From positions 1 through 42,069 of the forward strand of contig CAJOLR010000012.1 in assembly GCA_905235565.1 (NCBI GenBank): a DNA stretch of 42,069 bases. The letters are read 5' to 3'. Below are positions 28,284 to 36,758 of the stretch, piece by piece. The stretch is from an uncultured Bacteroidaceae bacterium (lineage in GTDB: Bacteria > Bacteroidota > Bacteroidia > Bacteroidales > Bacteroidaceae). The translations under genes were made by a program, and so were the position numbers. The first letter of the stretch is position 1, and each line of letters opens with the position of its first letter. A model generated the notes under the pieces. That model searched no databases. It worked only from the letters and a program-made list of their open reading frames with translations, and had not been told where the DNA came from.

Positions 28284-28288
<5 letters not shown>
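28249..28288 (+). repeat. 18-bp perfect hairpin overlapping the tRNA-Gly 5' end
   Basis: Arms 28249-28266 and 28271-28288 pair without mismatch around a CAGA loop. The 3' arm ends with GCGGC, the first five bases of mature tRNA-Gly. Confidence 0.8.
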
Positions 28289-28356
<68 letters not shown>

Positions 28357-28388
28357 CAAAAGTAGATCTTTGATTTATTTTCAGAAAT

Positions 28389-28470
28389 GCCCAGGTGGCG
28401 GAATTGGTAGACGCGCACGTTTCAGGTGCGTGTGCCGCGAGGTGTGCAGGTTCGAGTCCTGTTCTGGGCA
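28389..28470 (+). tRNA. tRNA-Leu (CAG)
   Basis: Long-variable-arm tRNA. Acceptor GCCCAGG pairs with TCTGGGC (one G-U); the anticodon stem CACGT/GCGTG encloses loop TTCAGGT. No CCA is encoded. Confidence 0.93.
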
Positions 28471-28477
28471 CTTCTTT

Positions 28478-28564
28478 GGAGAGATGGCGGAATTGGTAGA
28501 CGCGCTACTTTGAGGGGGTAGTGACAATTATGTCGTGTGAGTTCGAGTCTCATTCTCTTCACCA
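28478..28564 (+). tRNA. tRNA-Leu (GAG)
   Basis: Long-variable-arm tRNA. Acceptor GGAGAGA pairs with TCTCTTC (one G-U); the anticodon stem CTACT/GGTAG encloses loop TTGAGGG. The discriminator A is followed by CCA in the DNA, unlike the other three tRNAs here. Confidence 0.92.
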
Positions 28565-28637
28565 GAATTCGGCAATTGGCGACATGCCGGGAGTAGAGAA
28601 AAGTTATTTTCTATACCGAGGCGCGAAAGTCAATCGC

Positions 28638-28654
28638 GCATTTGCAAAGCAGAT

Positions 28655-28656
<2 letters not shown>
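28638..28656 (+). repeat. Short hairpin overlapping the 5' end of tRNA-Gly copy 2
   Basis: GCATTTGC and GCAGATGC pair over 8 bp with one G-U around an AAA loop; the 3' arm takes in the first two bases of the tRNA. An alternative stem GCGCGA/TCGCGC lies just before it (28621-28639). Confidence 0.55.
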
Positions 28657-28727
<71 letters not shown>

Positions 28728-28744
28728 CAATTTTATGCATCACT

Positions 28745-28781
28745 AAGCAGCTTGTCTTTAACAGGAAAGGCTGCTTTTTTT
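28745..28781 (+). terminator. Terminator of the tRNA operon
   Basis: AAGCAGC pairs with GCTGCTT around an 18-base loop, followed by a run of seven T. It ends only 13 bp before the ATG of the TonB-dependent receptor. Confidence 0.75.
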
Positions 28782-28793
28782 GTTGAACAACGA

Positions 28794-31226
28794 ATGAAAA
28801 GAACAACATCATTTCTACTGTCAGTATTGTCAGCACTTTGTTTGCAAGCCCAAAACAAACATACCATAAGTGGTTACATAACCGATAAGGCAAGCAAGGA
28901 AACCCTGATAGGCGCCACAATCCTTGACTTCAATAGCGGCCGCGGAACAATTACCAATGAGTACGGATTCTACTCCATCACCCTACCCGCCGGCCCCGTA
29001 GAGATGAGAACCGGCTATGTAGGATACAAGTCTGTGGTTATTCCGTTCACTCTTTACAAGGATACCATTATTAATATAGATGTTCCTGCAGTTGACGCTC
29101 TCAATGAGGTTACCATCTACGGCAACCGCGAGATTCTGGGTGTACGCGGATCGCAGATGAGCGCCGTGGATATCCCAATAGAGCAGATCAAGGCCGTCCC
29201 CGCCATGTTCGGTGAGACCGATGTGCTCAAGGCCCTGCAGTTGCTGCCCGGTGTTCAGGCCGGAACCGAGGCAACCGCAGGTCTGTATGTACGCGGAGGA
29301 AACCCCGATGAGAATCTGCTGCTGCTGGACGGCGTTCCCGTTTACAACGTGAACCACATGTTCGGAATGTTCTCAGTATTCAACCCCGATGCCATAAAAA
29401 ACGTAACCCTGTACAAGGGCAGTTTCCCGGCACACTACTACGGCCGCCTGTCATCGGTAGTGGATATCCGCATGAAAGACGGTGACCTGAACGAATACCA
29501 CGGCAACGCCTCTATAGGACTTGTATCATCCAAGATAAATCTGGAGGGCCCTATCATAAAAGGCAAGACATCATTCAACATCTCCGCCCGCCGCACCTAC
29601 TCCGACATCATGCTCAACTCAGCCATTTGGCTCAACAGGCAGTTCAACCTTACCAACACCGATGACATGAGCATGGGTTACTACTTCTATGACCTTAACG
29701 TAAAGCTGAATCACAAGTTCAGTGACCGTGACCGTCTGTTTATCAGCTGGTACAGCGGTGATGACGACATATACTTTAATTACAGGAGTTCGGGAGGAGC
29801 ATATAAGGAAAAGACCAAACTGGACTGGCGATGGGGTAATACCGTGACCGCCATCCGATGGAACCATGTGCTGGGTCCCAAACTCTTTATGGACCTGAGC
29901 GCCAACTACACGCAGTACCGCCATAAGATGGGTATAAACATCAAGGAGGATGACAGGGTGAACCAATACAAAGGCAGTATGGAAATGAGCATGAAATCCG
30001 GTATTTTCGACGCCTCATTCAGGAGCGATTTCCATTGGTCCCCTTCGGCCAGGCAGGATGTCAGGTTTGGCGGAAGTTACACGCATCACAAGTTTACGCC
30101 CGATGTTATGGAACTATCCATGAACAGCCGGGAAACCATGGAAAACGATTCTGTCAAGACCAATGATTACAACCAGAAATTCGGCTCTAAGGATATCATT
30201 GCCCATGAGTATCAGCTTTATATTGAAGATGACATAGAACTTACGGATGTCATCAAGTTCAATATCGGTACCGGTTATGCGGGATTCAGCGTAAACAACC
30301 GCTACTACAACTCATTTGAGCCCAGGCTGAGCGCCCGATTCCTAATAACCGATGACCTGTCACTTAAGACCGGCTACGCTTACATGACCCAATATGTCCA
30401 CCTGCTGTCCAACAATGTGATAAACCTGCCTACAGACCTTTGGGTGCCGGTTACGGATAAGGTTGAGCCCGAGCACTCGCACCAGTGGGCATTGGGAGCC
30501 GCATACAGTATTGAGGGCCTTGCCGATTTCACTCTGGAAGGATACTACAAGCACATGAACAACCTTCTGGAATATAAGGAGGGATCAACATATATGGCCG
30601 GTGACACCGACTGGCAGAACAAGGTTGCCATGGGACAAGGCTGGAGTTATGGAGTGGAACTCATGGCGCAGCGCTCGGCAGGAAGGCTTAACGGCTGGAT
30701 AGCTTATACCTGGAACAAGTCACAGCGCCGTTTTGACCGTCCCGGGATGGTGATAAACGGAGGCAGTACATTCGACGCCAAATATGACCGGCGCCACAAA
30801 CTGGATATAACCTGCAACTACAAGTTCAGCGAAAGGTTCGACATGTCTGCCACATGGCTGTTTGAGACCGGAAACTGCGGAACCATATACACCCAATACT
30901 ATGACTCCGAAGTATTGGCCGATGAAAGGGATGAGCAATATCCCGGTAAATCGACCTTGGGGTATTATGACAACCGCAACAATTTCCGTCTCAACCCCAC
31001 ACACCGTCTTGACCTGAGTTTCAACTGGCACCGCAATTTCAGCGAAAGGGTAAGCCGCACTCTGAATCTGAGCATATACAACGCATACAACCGTCGCAAT
31101 CCGTTCCTTGTATACGTTTATTCTGAAAGCTATTACAACGGAAATGAAACGATTGAGGACCGCAAACTGCGTCAGCTCACCCTGTTCCCTATTCTTCCCA
31201 CCGTCAGTTACGCAATATCTTTCTAA
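28794..31226 (+). CDS. TonB-dependent outer-membrane receptor with carboxypeptidase-like N-terminal domain
   Basis: Outer-membrane active transporter of 810 residues, energised by TonB. Signal peptide MKRTTSFLLSVLSALCLQAQ, a CarboxypepD_reg-like domain (about 24-105, ISGYITDKASKETLIGATI), a plug (about 115-230, with LYVRGGNPDENLLLLDGVPVYN) and a C-terminal beta-barrel ending in an aromatic residue (YAISF). The start at 28794 is chosen because the longer reading from 28686 runs back through tRNA-Gly and the terminator. It is paired with a DUF4249 lipoprotein 4 bp downstream rather than a SusD protein, a known alternative arrangement. The ligand is unknown. No separate promoter fits between the terminator and the ATG. 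Confidence 0.9.
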   Translation: MKRTTSFLLSVLSALCLQAQNKHTISGYITDKASKETLIGATILDFNSGRGTITNEYGFYSITLPAGPVEMRTGYVGYKSVVIPFTLYKDTIINIDVPAVDALNEVTIYGNREILGVRGSQMSAVDIPIEQIKAVPAMFGETDVLKALQLLPGVQAGTEATAGLYVRGGNPDENLLLLDGVPVYNVNHMFGMFSVFNPDAIKNVTLYKGSFPAHYYGRLSSVVDIRMKDGDLNEYHGNASIGLVSSKINLEGPIIKGKTSFNISARRTYSDIMLNSAIWLNRQFNLTNTDDMSMGYYFYDLNVKLNHKFSDRDRLFISWYSGDDDIYFNYRSSGGAYKEKTKLDWRWGNTVTAIRWNHVLGPKLFMDLSANYTQYRHKMGINIKEDDRVNQYKGSMEMSMKSGIFDASFRSDFHWSPSARQDVRFGGSYTHHKFTPDVMELSMNSRETMENDSVKTNDYNQKFGSKDIIAHEYQLYIEDDIELTDVIKFNIGTGYAGFSVNNRYYNSFEPRLSARFLITDDLSLKTGYAYMTQYVHLLSNNVINLPTDLWVPVTDKVEPEHSHQWALGAAYSIEGLADFTLEGYYKHMNNLLEYKEGSTYMAGDTDWQNKVAMGQGWSYGVELMAQRSAGRLNGWIAYTWNKSQRRFDRPGMVINGGSTFDAKYDRRHKLDITCNYKFSERFDMSATWLFETGNCGTIYTQYYDSEVLADERDEQYPGKSTLGYYDNRNNFRLNPTHRLDLSFNWHRNFSERVSRTLNLSIYNAYNRRNPFLVYVYSESYYNGNETIEDRKLRQLTLFPILPTVSYAISF

Positions 31227-31230
31227 AGTT

Positions 31231-32328
31231 ATGAAACAATATAGCACCATCATATTGGCAGCCGCAGTTATTATCTGCTCATGTACCAAAGACATTGAAT
31301 ATAAAGGCCCGGACAGCGAGCGTATGCTTATTGTCAACAGCATCACCGGATCCGGCAATATCCCTGTTTTCAGGATGAGTCACAGTGCTTTTTTCCTGGA
31401 CTCTCATTACAGCGGCAACAACCTTAAGAACGATGTTACAGTCAACGTAAACATCAACGGCCAGACACGCACCGCTACATATACAGACAGTCTTAAGGCA
31501 TATTCCGACGGACGTGCCATCAATGACGGCGATGTCATCTCTGTCACCGCCTCACACCCCCTGTATGGGACAGTATCGGCCACAGACACTGTTCCCCATG
31601 CCCAGAACTGTGTGTTCACCGATTACCGCAAGGAGTATGTCCCCACCCGGACCATGAACGAACTGTTTGATGATTTTATTTCAGACTTTGATGACTCATC
31701 AGTTGACTCGGTATGGGTGACAGAATTTGAGATTCAGGGCATTGAAGATAAGAAGGATTACTACATGCTTACCATAGAACCCACCTTGATATATTACAGA
31801 TATAATGACTGGACCGGCGGTTATGACACTATTCAGAAGAGTCTGCATTTCAAGATTCCGTCTGAGACCAGGATATTGCTGGGACAGGCCGATGACGCCA
31901 CTGCCATACTTGAAGGAACCGGGGCTGACAGCCAATTTGAATGGGGTAAAGCTGAATTCATGTTCGATGACATTCACATCAAAGACGGGAACAGGTTATG
32001 TTTCAACATCATGATGGAAAAGCCCGATACCATTGACTATATCTATGTTTACAACAACGAAGATTATTATGAAAGTGCAGCCCCCTACCCGGTTGACAAC
32101 AAGATAAAGGATGAGGTAATCTATTCGGTCACCGTCAAACTATACGTTCTCTCCGATGCCTATTACTATTACCACAAATCAGTAAATGATTACAGGGATG
32201 CAGAAGATGACATATCATTCCTATCGGAACCCGTCACCATACTTCACAACGTAAAGGGCGGTGCCGGCATCGTAGCAACCTACACATCAAGGACTTTCCA
32301 TTCAGAATTAAAGCGCAAGCGTAAATAA
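31231..32328 (+). CDS. DUF4249 lipoprotein partner of the TonB receptor
   Basis: Predicted outer-membrane lipoprotein of 365 residues. The start at 31231 gives MKQYSTIILAAAVIICSCTKD with a lipobox Cys at 18; it lies 4 bp after the receptor stop. The body has the DUF4249 pattern: an early MLIVNSITGSG...FRMSHSAFF, then DDAGTV-like ASHPLYGTVSATDTVPHA. In this family the protein is nearly always encoded directly after a TonB receptor and is thought to assist ligand capture, though the mechanism is not settled. Confidence 0.85.
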   Translation: MKQYSTIILAAAVIICSCTKDIEYKGPDSERMLIVNSITGSGNIPVFRMSHSAFFLDSHYSGNNLKNDVTVNVNINGQTRTATYTDSLKAYSDGRAINDGDVISVTASHPLYGTVSATDTVPHAQNCVFTDYRKEYVPTRTMNELFDDFISDFDDSSVDSVWVTEFEIQGIEDKKDYYMLTIEPTLIYYRYNDWTGGYDTIQKSLHFKIPSETRILLGQADDATAILEGTGADSQFEWGKAEFMFDDIHIKDGNRLCFNIMMEKPDTIDYIYVYNNEDYYESAAPYPVDNKIKDEVIYSVTVKLYVLSDAYYYYHKSVNDYRDAEDDISFLSEPVTILHNVKGGAGIVATYTSRTFHSELKRKRK

Positions 32329-32406
32329 GATATCCATTATGCTATTGGATTTGAGCAGAACTATTTTTAAATTTACCGGACAAAACATTAACCGGATTCT
32401 CTTTCA

Positions 32407-33138
32407 ATGAAAAGACAATTTATACTCAAGCGGCTTATATTCCAGGGTGTATTACAAGTCATCATGCTGTCATCATTCTGTACATCATGGGCACAAAAGC
32501 CAGACAGTCTGTTTAATACAAGTTACACAGTCACTACAGAGAGCCGTTACATATGGCGAGGTATAGACTGTGGTGGTCCCAGCACCAACATCTCGGCCGA
32601 CATTGGGTGGCGCGGCATTCATATGGAATTTTTTGCCGGAGTTAACCTCCAGCAGACCGACTATCAGGAGTTGGACTTATCATTATATTACGAGTGGCAC
32701 GACATATACCTGGGATTCACAGACTATTGGTGCAGCGCGGACAATCCAAGCTGGTTCCGTTTCCGCATGCCAACCACCGGACATACCATTGAAGCCTTTG
32801 CAGGTTACGATTTCGGACCCTTATATGTGTCATGGTGCACTCACGTGGCCGGACAGGACATTAACAGCGCCGACCGCCGCCAGTGGTCATCTTACCTTGA
32901 GCTGACTTCAGCCGATTTGGAATGGGCAAATCTCTGCTGGCAAGCCTCGCTTGGTATCGTACCCTGGCAGACAGAATATTATGATGTCGATGGGCTGTCC
33001 GTCAACAACGTCTCTCTTCGTATCGCCAAAGAGATTGTAAGAACAGACCACATGAGCCTTCCGGTTTTCATGCAACTCACAGCCAACCCAGCCGACGAGA
33101 AATTGTATTGCATTGTAGGAATGACATTGAATCTATAA
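32407..33138 (+). CDS. Outer-membrane beta-barrel protein, unknown function
   Basis: Exported protein of 243 residues with signal peptide ending TSWAQ near residue 30. The rest alternates aromatic and polar residues in short strands (SRYIWRGIDCGGPSTNISADIGW, LDLSLYYEWHDIYLGFTDYW in part), as in small outer-membrane barrels similar to the TIGR02001 type. It starts 78 bp after the DUF4249 gene and is followed 3 bp later by the membrane acyltransferase-like gene, so the three could be one transcript. Function is not known. Confidence 0.65.
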   Translation: MKRQFILKRLIFQGVLQVIMLSSFCTSWAQKPDSLFNTSYTVTTESRYIWRGIDCGGPSTNISADIGWRGIHMEFFAGVNLQQTDYQELDLSLYYEWHDIYLGFTDYWCSADNPSWFRFRMPTTGHTIEAFAGYDFGPLYVSWCTHVAGQDINSADRRQWSSYLELTSADLEWANLCWQASLGIVPWQTEYYDVDGLSVNNVSLRIAKEIVRTDHMSLPVFMQLTANPADEKLYCIVGMTLNL

Positions 33139-33141
33139 AAG

Positions 33142-34221
33142 ATGAAACTGTTCGGCAAGGAAGAAGTCAATACTGGGCGCCAGATGTTCATTGATCTGGC
33201 AAAGGTTATAGCCATAGTCTTTATGGTGGCAGACCACACATGGATGTACGGTGGCACCGAATTGCACGACACGTGGGGATTAATACTTGATGGAGTCCTT
33301 GGTGGGCCATTGGCTGCACCGGTCTTTATGACTTGTATGGGCATCGGGGTCACCTACAGTCACCGGAGTGATGCCAAGAGTATGATGCAGCGTGGACTCC
33401 GGCTGTTGATGGCTGGCTACATACTCAATCTGATACGCTTTCTAGGTTCGGCTACTGCTTCCTTGTGCAAGGATAAAGTGATAAACTTATCCGACATCGC
33501 CTGGCAACTGACATTGGTTGATATACTGCCGTTTGCAGGTATGGCATTTTTGCTGCTGGCTCTGCTGCGATACCTGAAGGCTTCTACCATAACGACAGTT
33601 CTGGTTGGACTTGTTATGTCGGTGATAGGGTCGTTTGTGCGCCAAGTAAACACCGGTTGCCTGGCCGTTGACATTCTGCTGAGTCCCATTATTGGCGTGT
33701 CTACAGAAACCGTGTACTCCAGTTTTCCGCTGGCCAACTGGTTCATTTTCGTTGCATTGGGTATAGCTGCCGGAAAAATGATACGCTGTTCGGTTAACCT
33801 TGACATACTGTTTGCTTGGCTTACGCCATTTTCAGCTGTGATCTTTCTCGGACTGTCAATATGGATGATCAAAGAAGAGATTGGCCTCTACAGCGGCAAC
33901 GAGGACTACTTTTATCATATGACAACCTTTGACTCCCTGGGCGTATGTCTCCCGGCAATACTGCTAATGTTGGGCTTTTGTCACTTTGGTGGTAAACTGC
34001 TGCAAGGCTCCAGTGCCGAGCTGGTGCGACGCACCTCTGTTGATCTCAACCGCATCTACCTTATTCATTGGGTCATTATAGTCTGGATAGTTTACCTAAT
34101 CCTCTACAGTATCTTAGGTTGGCAGCTATCGTCACCAATGAGATTCTTGATATCGCTGGTCATACTGTTGATATCCACCTGGCTGGCACGCCACAAGCCA
34201 TTCTCTGACATCAAACTATAA
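33142..34221 (+). CDS. DUF1624/HGSNAT-like membrane protein (heparan-alpha-glucosaminide acetyltransferase-like)
   Basis: Inner-membrane protein of 359 residues with about ten hydrophobic helices. The N-terminus FIDLAKVIAIVFMVADHTW (about 16-34) and GGPLAAPVFMTCMGIGVTYSHR match the DUF1624 family, related to the lysosomal acetyltransferase HGSNAT; bacterial members are thought to move acyl groups across the membrane onto sugars or surface molecules. Its ATG lies 3 bp after the outer-membrane protein stop. The exact acceptor is unknown. Confidence 0.75.
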   Translation: MKLFGKEEVNTGRQMFIDLAKVIAIVFMVADHTWMYGGTELHDTWGLILDGVLGGPLAAPVFMTCMGIGVTYSHRSDAKSMMQRGLRLLMAGYILNLIRFLGSATASLCKDKVINLSDIAWQLTLVDILPFAGMAFLLLALLRYLKASTITTVLVGLVMSVIGSFVRQVNTGCLAVDILLSPIIGVSTETVYSSFPLANWFIFVALGIAAGKMIRCSVNLDILFAWLTPFSAVIFLGLSIWMIKEEIGLYSGNEDYFYHMTTFDSLGVCLPAILLMLGFCHFGGKLLQGSSAELVRRTSVDLNRIYLIHWVIIVWIVYLILYSILGWQLSSPMRFLISLVILLISTWLARHKPFSDIKL

Positions 34222-34364
34222 TTCTCTTTTGTGTTCCCCGCAACTTCCGGAGAATCCACTGACTGATTTCAGTATTATGTGACACCTGTATATTACCGGC
34301 ACATATCTCACAGATAATGTAACTCTATTCTTTCTCATCAGTACAGATTGGAGGAGAACCCGCA

Positions 34365-36686
34365 TTATTTAAGGAGTTTGTAGCGGGCAAATTTGAGGAG
34401 GAGGGTTTTCTCTCCTACGTTCAGGAACCTGATGCGGGCTTTGGTATTGTCACCGGTGCCCTCTACTTCAAGCACGCTTCCTATGCCGAAACGCTCGTGC
34501 TCTATCACATTGCCAACCTTCAGGGTCGATGACTGGGCAGGAGCTGAATCCTGAAGCATCTCTTCTGTAACCTTCTGGAACTTGCCATGCTCCCATGGCT
34601 TGCGTACTGGCTTGGCCTCAAATTCAGTTTTCGGCTTGAATTGTGAACCCGGAACCACCCCGCCAAATCCGCTGCTCTTACGCTCGAATCCAGATACGGG
34701 GGCTGCCCCCAAGGTCTGTCCCCCGGCCATGCTGAGATACCGGGTATCAATATCCTTCAAGAATCTGCTGGGAGTGCAGAAATCCACACTGCCGTATTTG
34801 AAACGGGTGGTTGCAAAAAGTAACGTAAGAAACTTGCGGGCGCGGGTCATTGCCACATACATCAGACGGCGTTCCTCCTCTATCTCACGCTCGCTGTCAC
34901 CGCTCATATCGCTTGGAAAAAGGTTCTCCTCAAGTCCTACAATGAATACGGCGTCAAACTCCAGGCCCTTTGCGGCGTGTACGGTCATGAGAGTGACCTT
35001 ATCAAGATCCTCATCAGTCTCATTGTCCTGATCAGTCATGAGCGAAACCTCACTCAGATAATCGGTCATGAAACAACGTTCATTGCCCTCCTCCTTGCGG
35101 TCCAAGCAGAACTGGGCGATATTGGCAAGCAGTTCCTCAACATTCTCTTTACGGCCCATGCCCTCAACGGTGGTATCGGCCTGGAGTTCACGCATAATAC
35201 CCGTCTCATTCACAATCCGGTCCGCCAACTGCTGTGCATCAACGGTGGCAGCATCGGCAATGAAACTCTCCAGCATTGTCTTAAAAGCCGTTAACCTGCC
35301 AGCGGTGCCGGAATTCACATCCAGACGGTAATCGGCGGGATTGCTTAAAACGCTCCACAGACTGACTCCGTTCTCTATGGCGACAGACAGAATCTTGCCT
35401 ACGGTAGTCTGGCCTATTCCGCGTGCAGGATAGTTTATGATACGCTTGAACGCCTCCTCGTCATTTGGATTCACGCTCATGCGGAAATATGCTATAACAT
35501 CCTTTATCTCCTTACGTTGGTAGAATGACAGGCCTCCGTATATCTTGTAAGGTAATCCGCGCTTGCGCAGAGCCTCCTCAAGCGGACGGGACTGGGCGTT
35601 GGTGCGGTACAGTATTGCTATCTGGCTCCATGGTACGTCCTTGAATGTATGCAGGTCAAGCATGCGGTTTGCCACCATCTCGCTCTCCTCAAGGTCTGAG
35701 TGTGCGCACAGCACCTTTATCTTGTCACCCTGCTCATTCTCCGAGAACACTTTCTTGGGTATCTGGGCGTGGTTCTTGCATATCAGACTGCCTGCAGCCT
35801 CAACGATAGTCTGGGTGGAGCGGTAGTTCTGCTCCAGCTTGAACAACTTGGAATCGGGGTACAGTTTGGAGAACTTGAGCATGTTGTCCAGGTTGGCTCC
35901 GCGAAACGAGTAGATGCTCTGGGCATCGTCACCCACAACGCACACCTTGGCACCGTTACGGGTAAGCTGCCATACAATGCAGTGCTGGGCGTAGTTGGTA
36001 TCCTGATACTCATCAACCAGAATATATTTGAATGATGTGCCGTAGCGTTCCAGTACTTCCGGATGGTCACGGAACAGTATGAACGTATTGAGCAGCAGGT
36101 CATCAAAATCCATAGCGTCACTCTGGCGGCAGCGCTGCTCATAGCGCTCATATATCTTACCAGTCATAGGTATGCGCTTGAACTGGTCATGCTTGTAGAT
36201 ATCTGCATTCTGTACATAACCCGATGCCGTTATCAGACGGTTCTTGGCATTGCTGATACGGTTCTGCACGACACTTGCCTTGTAGGTCTTGTCATCCAGC
36301 TGCATATCCTTGACAATGGACTTGATCAGGTTCTGGCTATCCTGCTGGTCATAGATGGTGAAGTTGGAGGTGTATCCTATCTTATCAGATTCTGACCGCA
36401 GAATCCTGCTGAATATGCTGTGGAACGTACCCATCCAGAGATAACGGGCACGGCTCTCGCCCACTCGCGCCGCTATGCGCTGTTTCATCTCTCCGGCCGC
36501 CTTGTTGGTAAAAGTCAGCGCCAGTATGGACCATGGCTCCACTCCCTCCTCCAGCAGATGGGCAATCTTGTACGTGAGTACACGTGTCTTTCCGGAACCG
36601 GCACCGGCAATGACCATGCTGTCACCATCGGTATACAGTACGGCGTCACACTGGCTTGGGTTCAGTTCCTTCTGGTAATCAATCAT
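34365..36686 (-). CDS. uvrD: UvrD/PcrA-type ATP-dependent 3'-5' DNA helicase
   Basis: Superfamily 1A helicase of 773 residues, acting in nucleotide excision repair and replication restart. Visible motifs: AGAGSGKT (27-34, Walker A), DEYQDTN (motif II), GDDAQSIYSFRGA (III), LEQNYRST (IV), TVHAAKGLEFDAVFIVGLEENLFP (V) and LMYVAMTRAR (VI). The C-terminal tail holds the tudor-like segment VGNVIEHERFGIGSVLEVEG typical of PcrA. The start ATG at 36686 is preferred; 2 codons upstream a TTG would give a slightly longer form. It is divergent from the antiporter gene. Confidence 0.95.
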   Translation of the reverse strand: MIDYQKELNPSQCDAVLYTDGDSMVIAGAGSGKTRVLTYKIAHLLEEGVEPWSILALTFTNKAAGEMKQRIAARVGESRARYLWMGTFHSIFSRILRSESDKIGYTSNFTIYDQQDSQNLIKSIVKDMQLDDKTYKASVVQNRISNAKNRLITASGYVQNADIYKHDQFKRIPMTGKIYERYEQRCRQSDAMDFDDLLLNTFILFRDHPEVLERYGTSFKYILVDEYQDTNYAQHCIVWQLTRNGAKVCVVGDDAQSIYSFRGANLDNMLKFSKLYPDSKLFKLEQNYRSTQTIVEAAGSLICKNHAQIPKKVFSENEQGDKIKVLCAHSDLEESEMVANRMLDLHTFKDVPWSQIAILYRTNAQSRPLEEALRKRGLPYKIYGGLSFYQRKEIKDVIAYFRMSVNPNDEEAFKRIINYPARGIGQTTVGKILSVAIENGVSLWSVLSNPADYRLDVNSGTAGRLTAFKTMLESFIADAATVDAQQLADRIVNETGIMRELQADTTVEGMGRKENVEELLANIAQFCLDRKEEGNERCFMTDYLSEVSLMTDQDNETDEDLDKVTLMTVHAAKGLEFDAVFIVGLEENLFPSDMSGDSEREIEEERRLMYVAMTRARKFLTLLFATTRFKYGSVDFCTPSRFLKDIDTRYLSMAGGQTLGAAPVSGFERKSSGFGGVVPGSQFKPKTEFEAKPVRKPWEHGKFQKVTEEMLQDSAPAQSSTLKVGNVIEHERFGIGSVLEVEGTGDNTKARIRFLNVGEKTLLLKFARYKLLK

Positions 36687-36758
36687 AGTCAATCTTTTGT
36701 GAATGCGAATTTACAAAATCAGGGAATTATAATTATCTTCGTACCACATTAAGAGAAG

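Noticed and set aside
34222-34364. Gap between the acyltransferase-like gene and the helicase gene
   Set aside because: Searched for a terminator or small RNA; only weak, short stems were seen and no T-run, so nothing is claimed.
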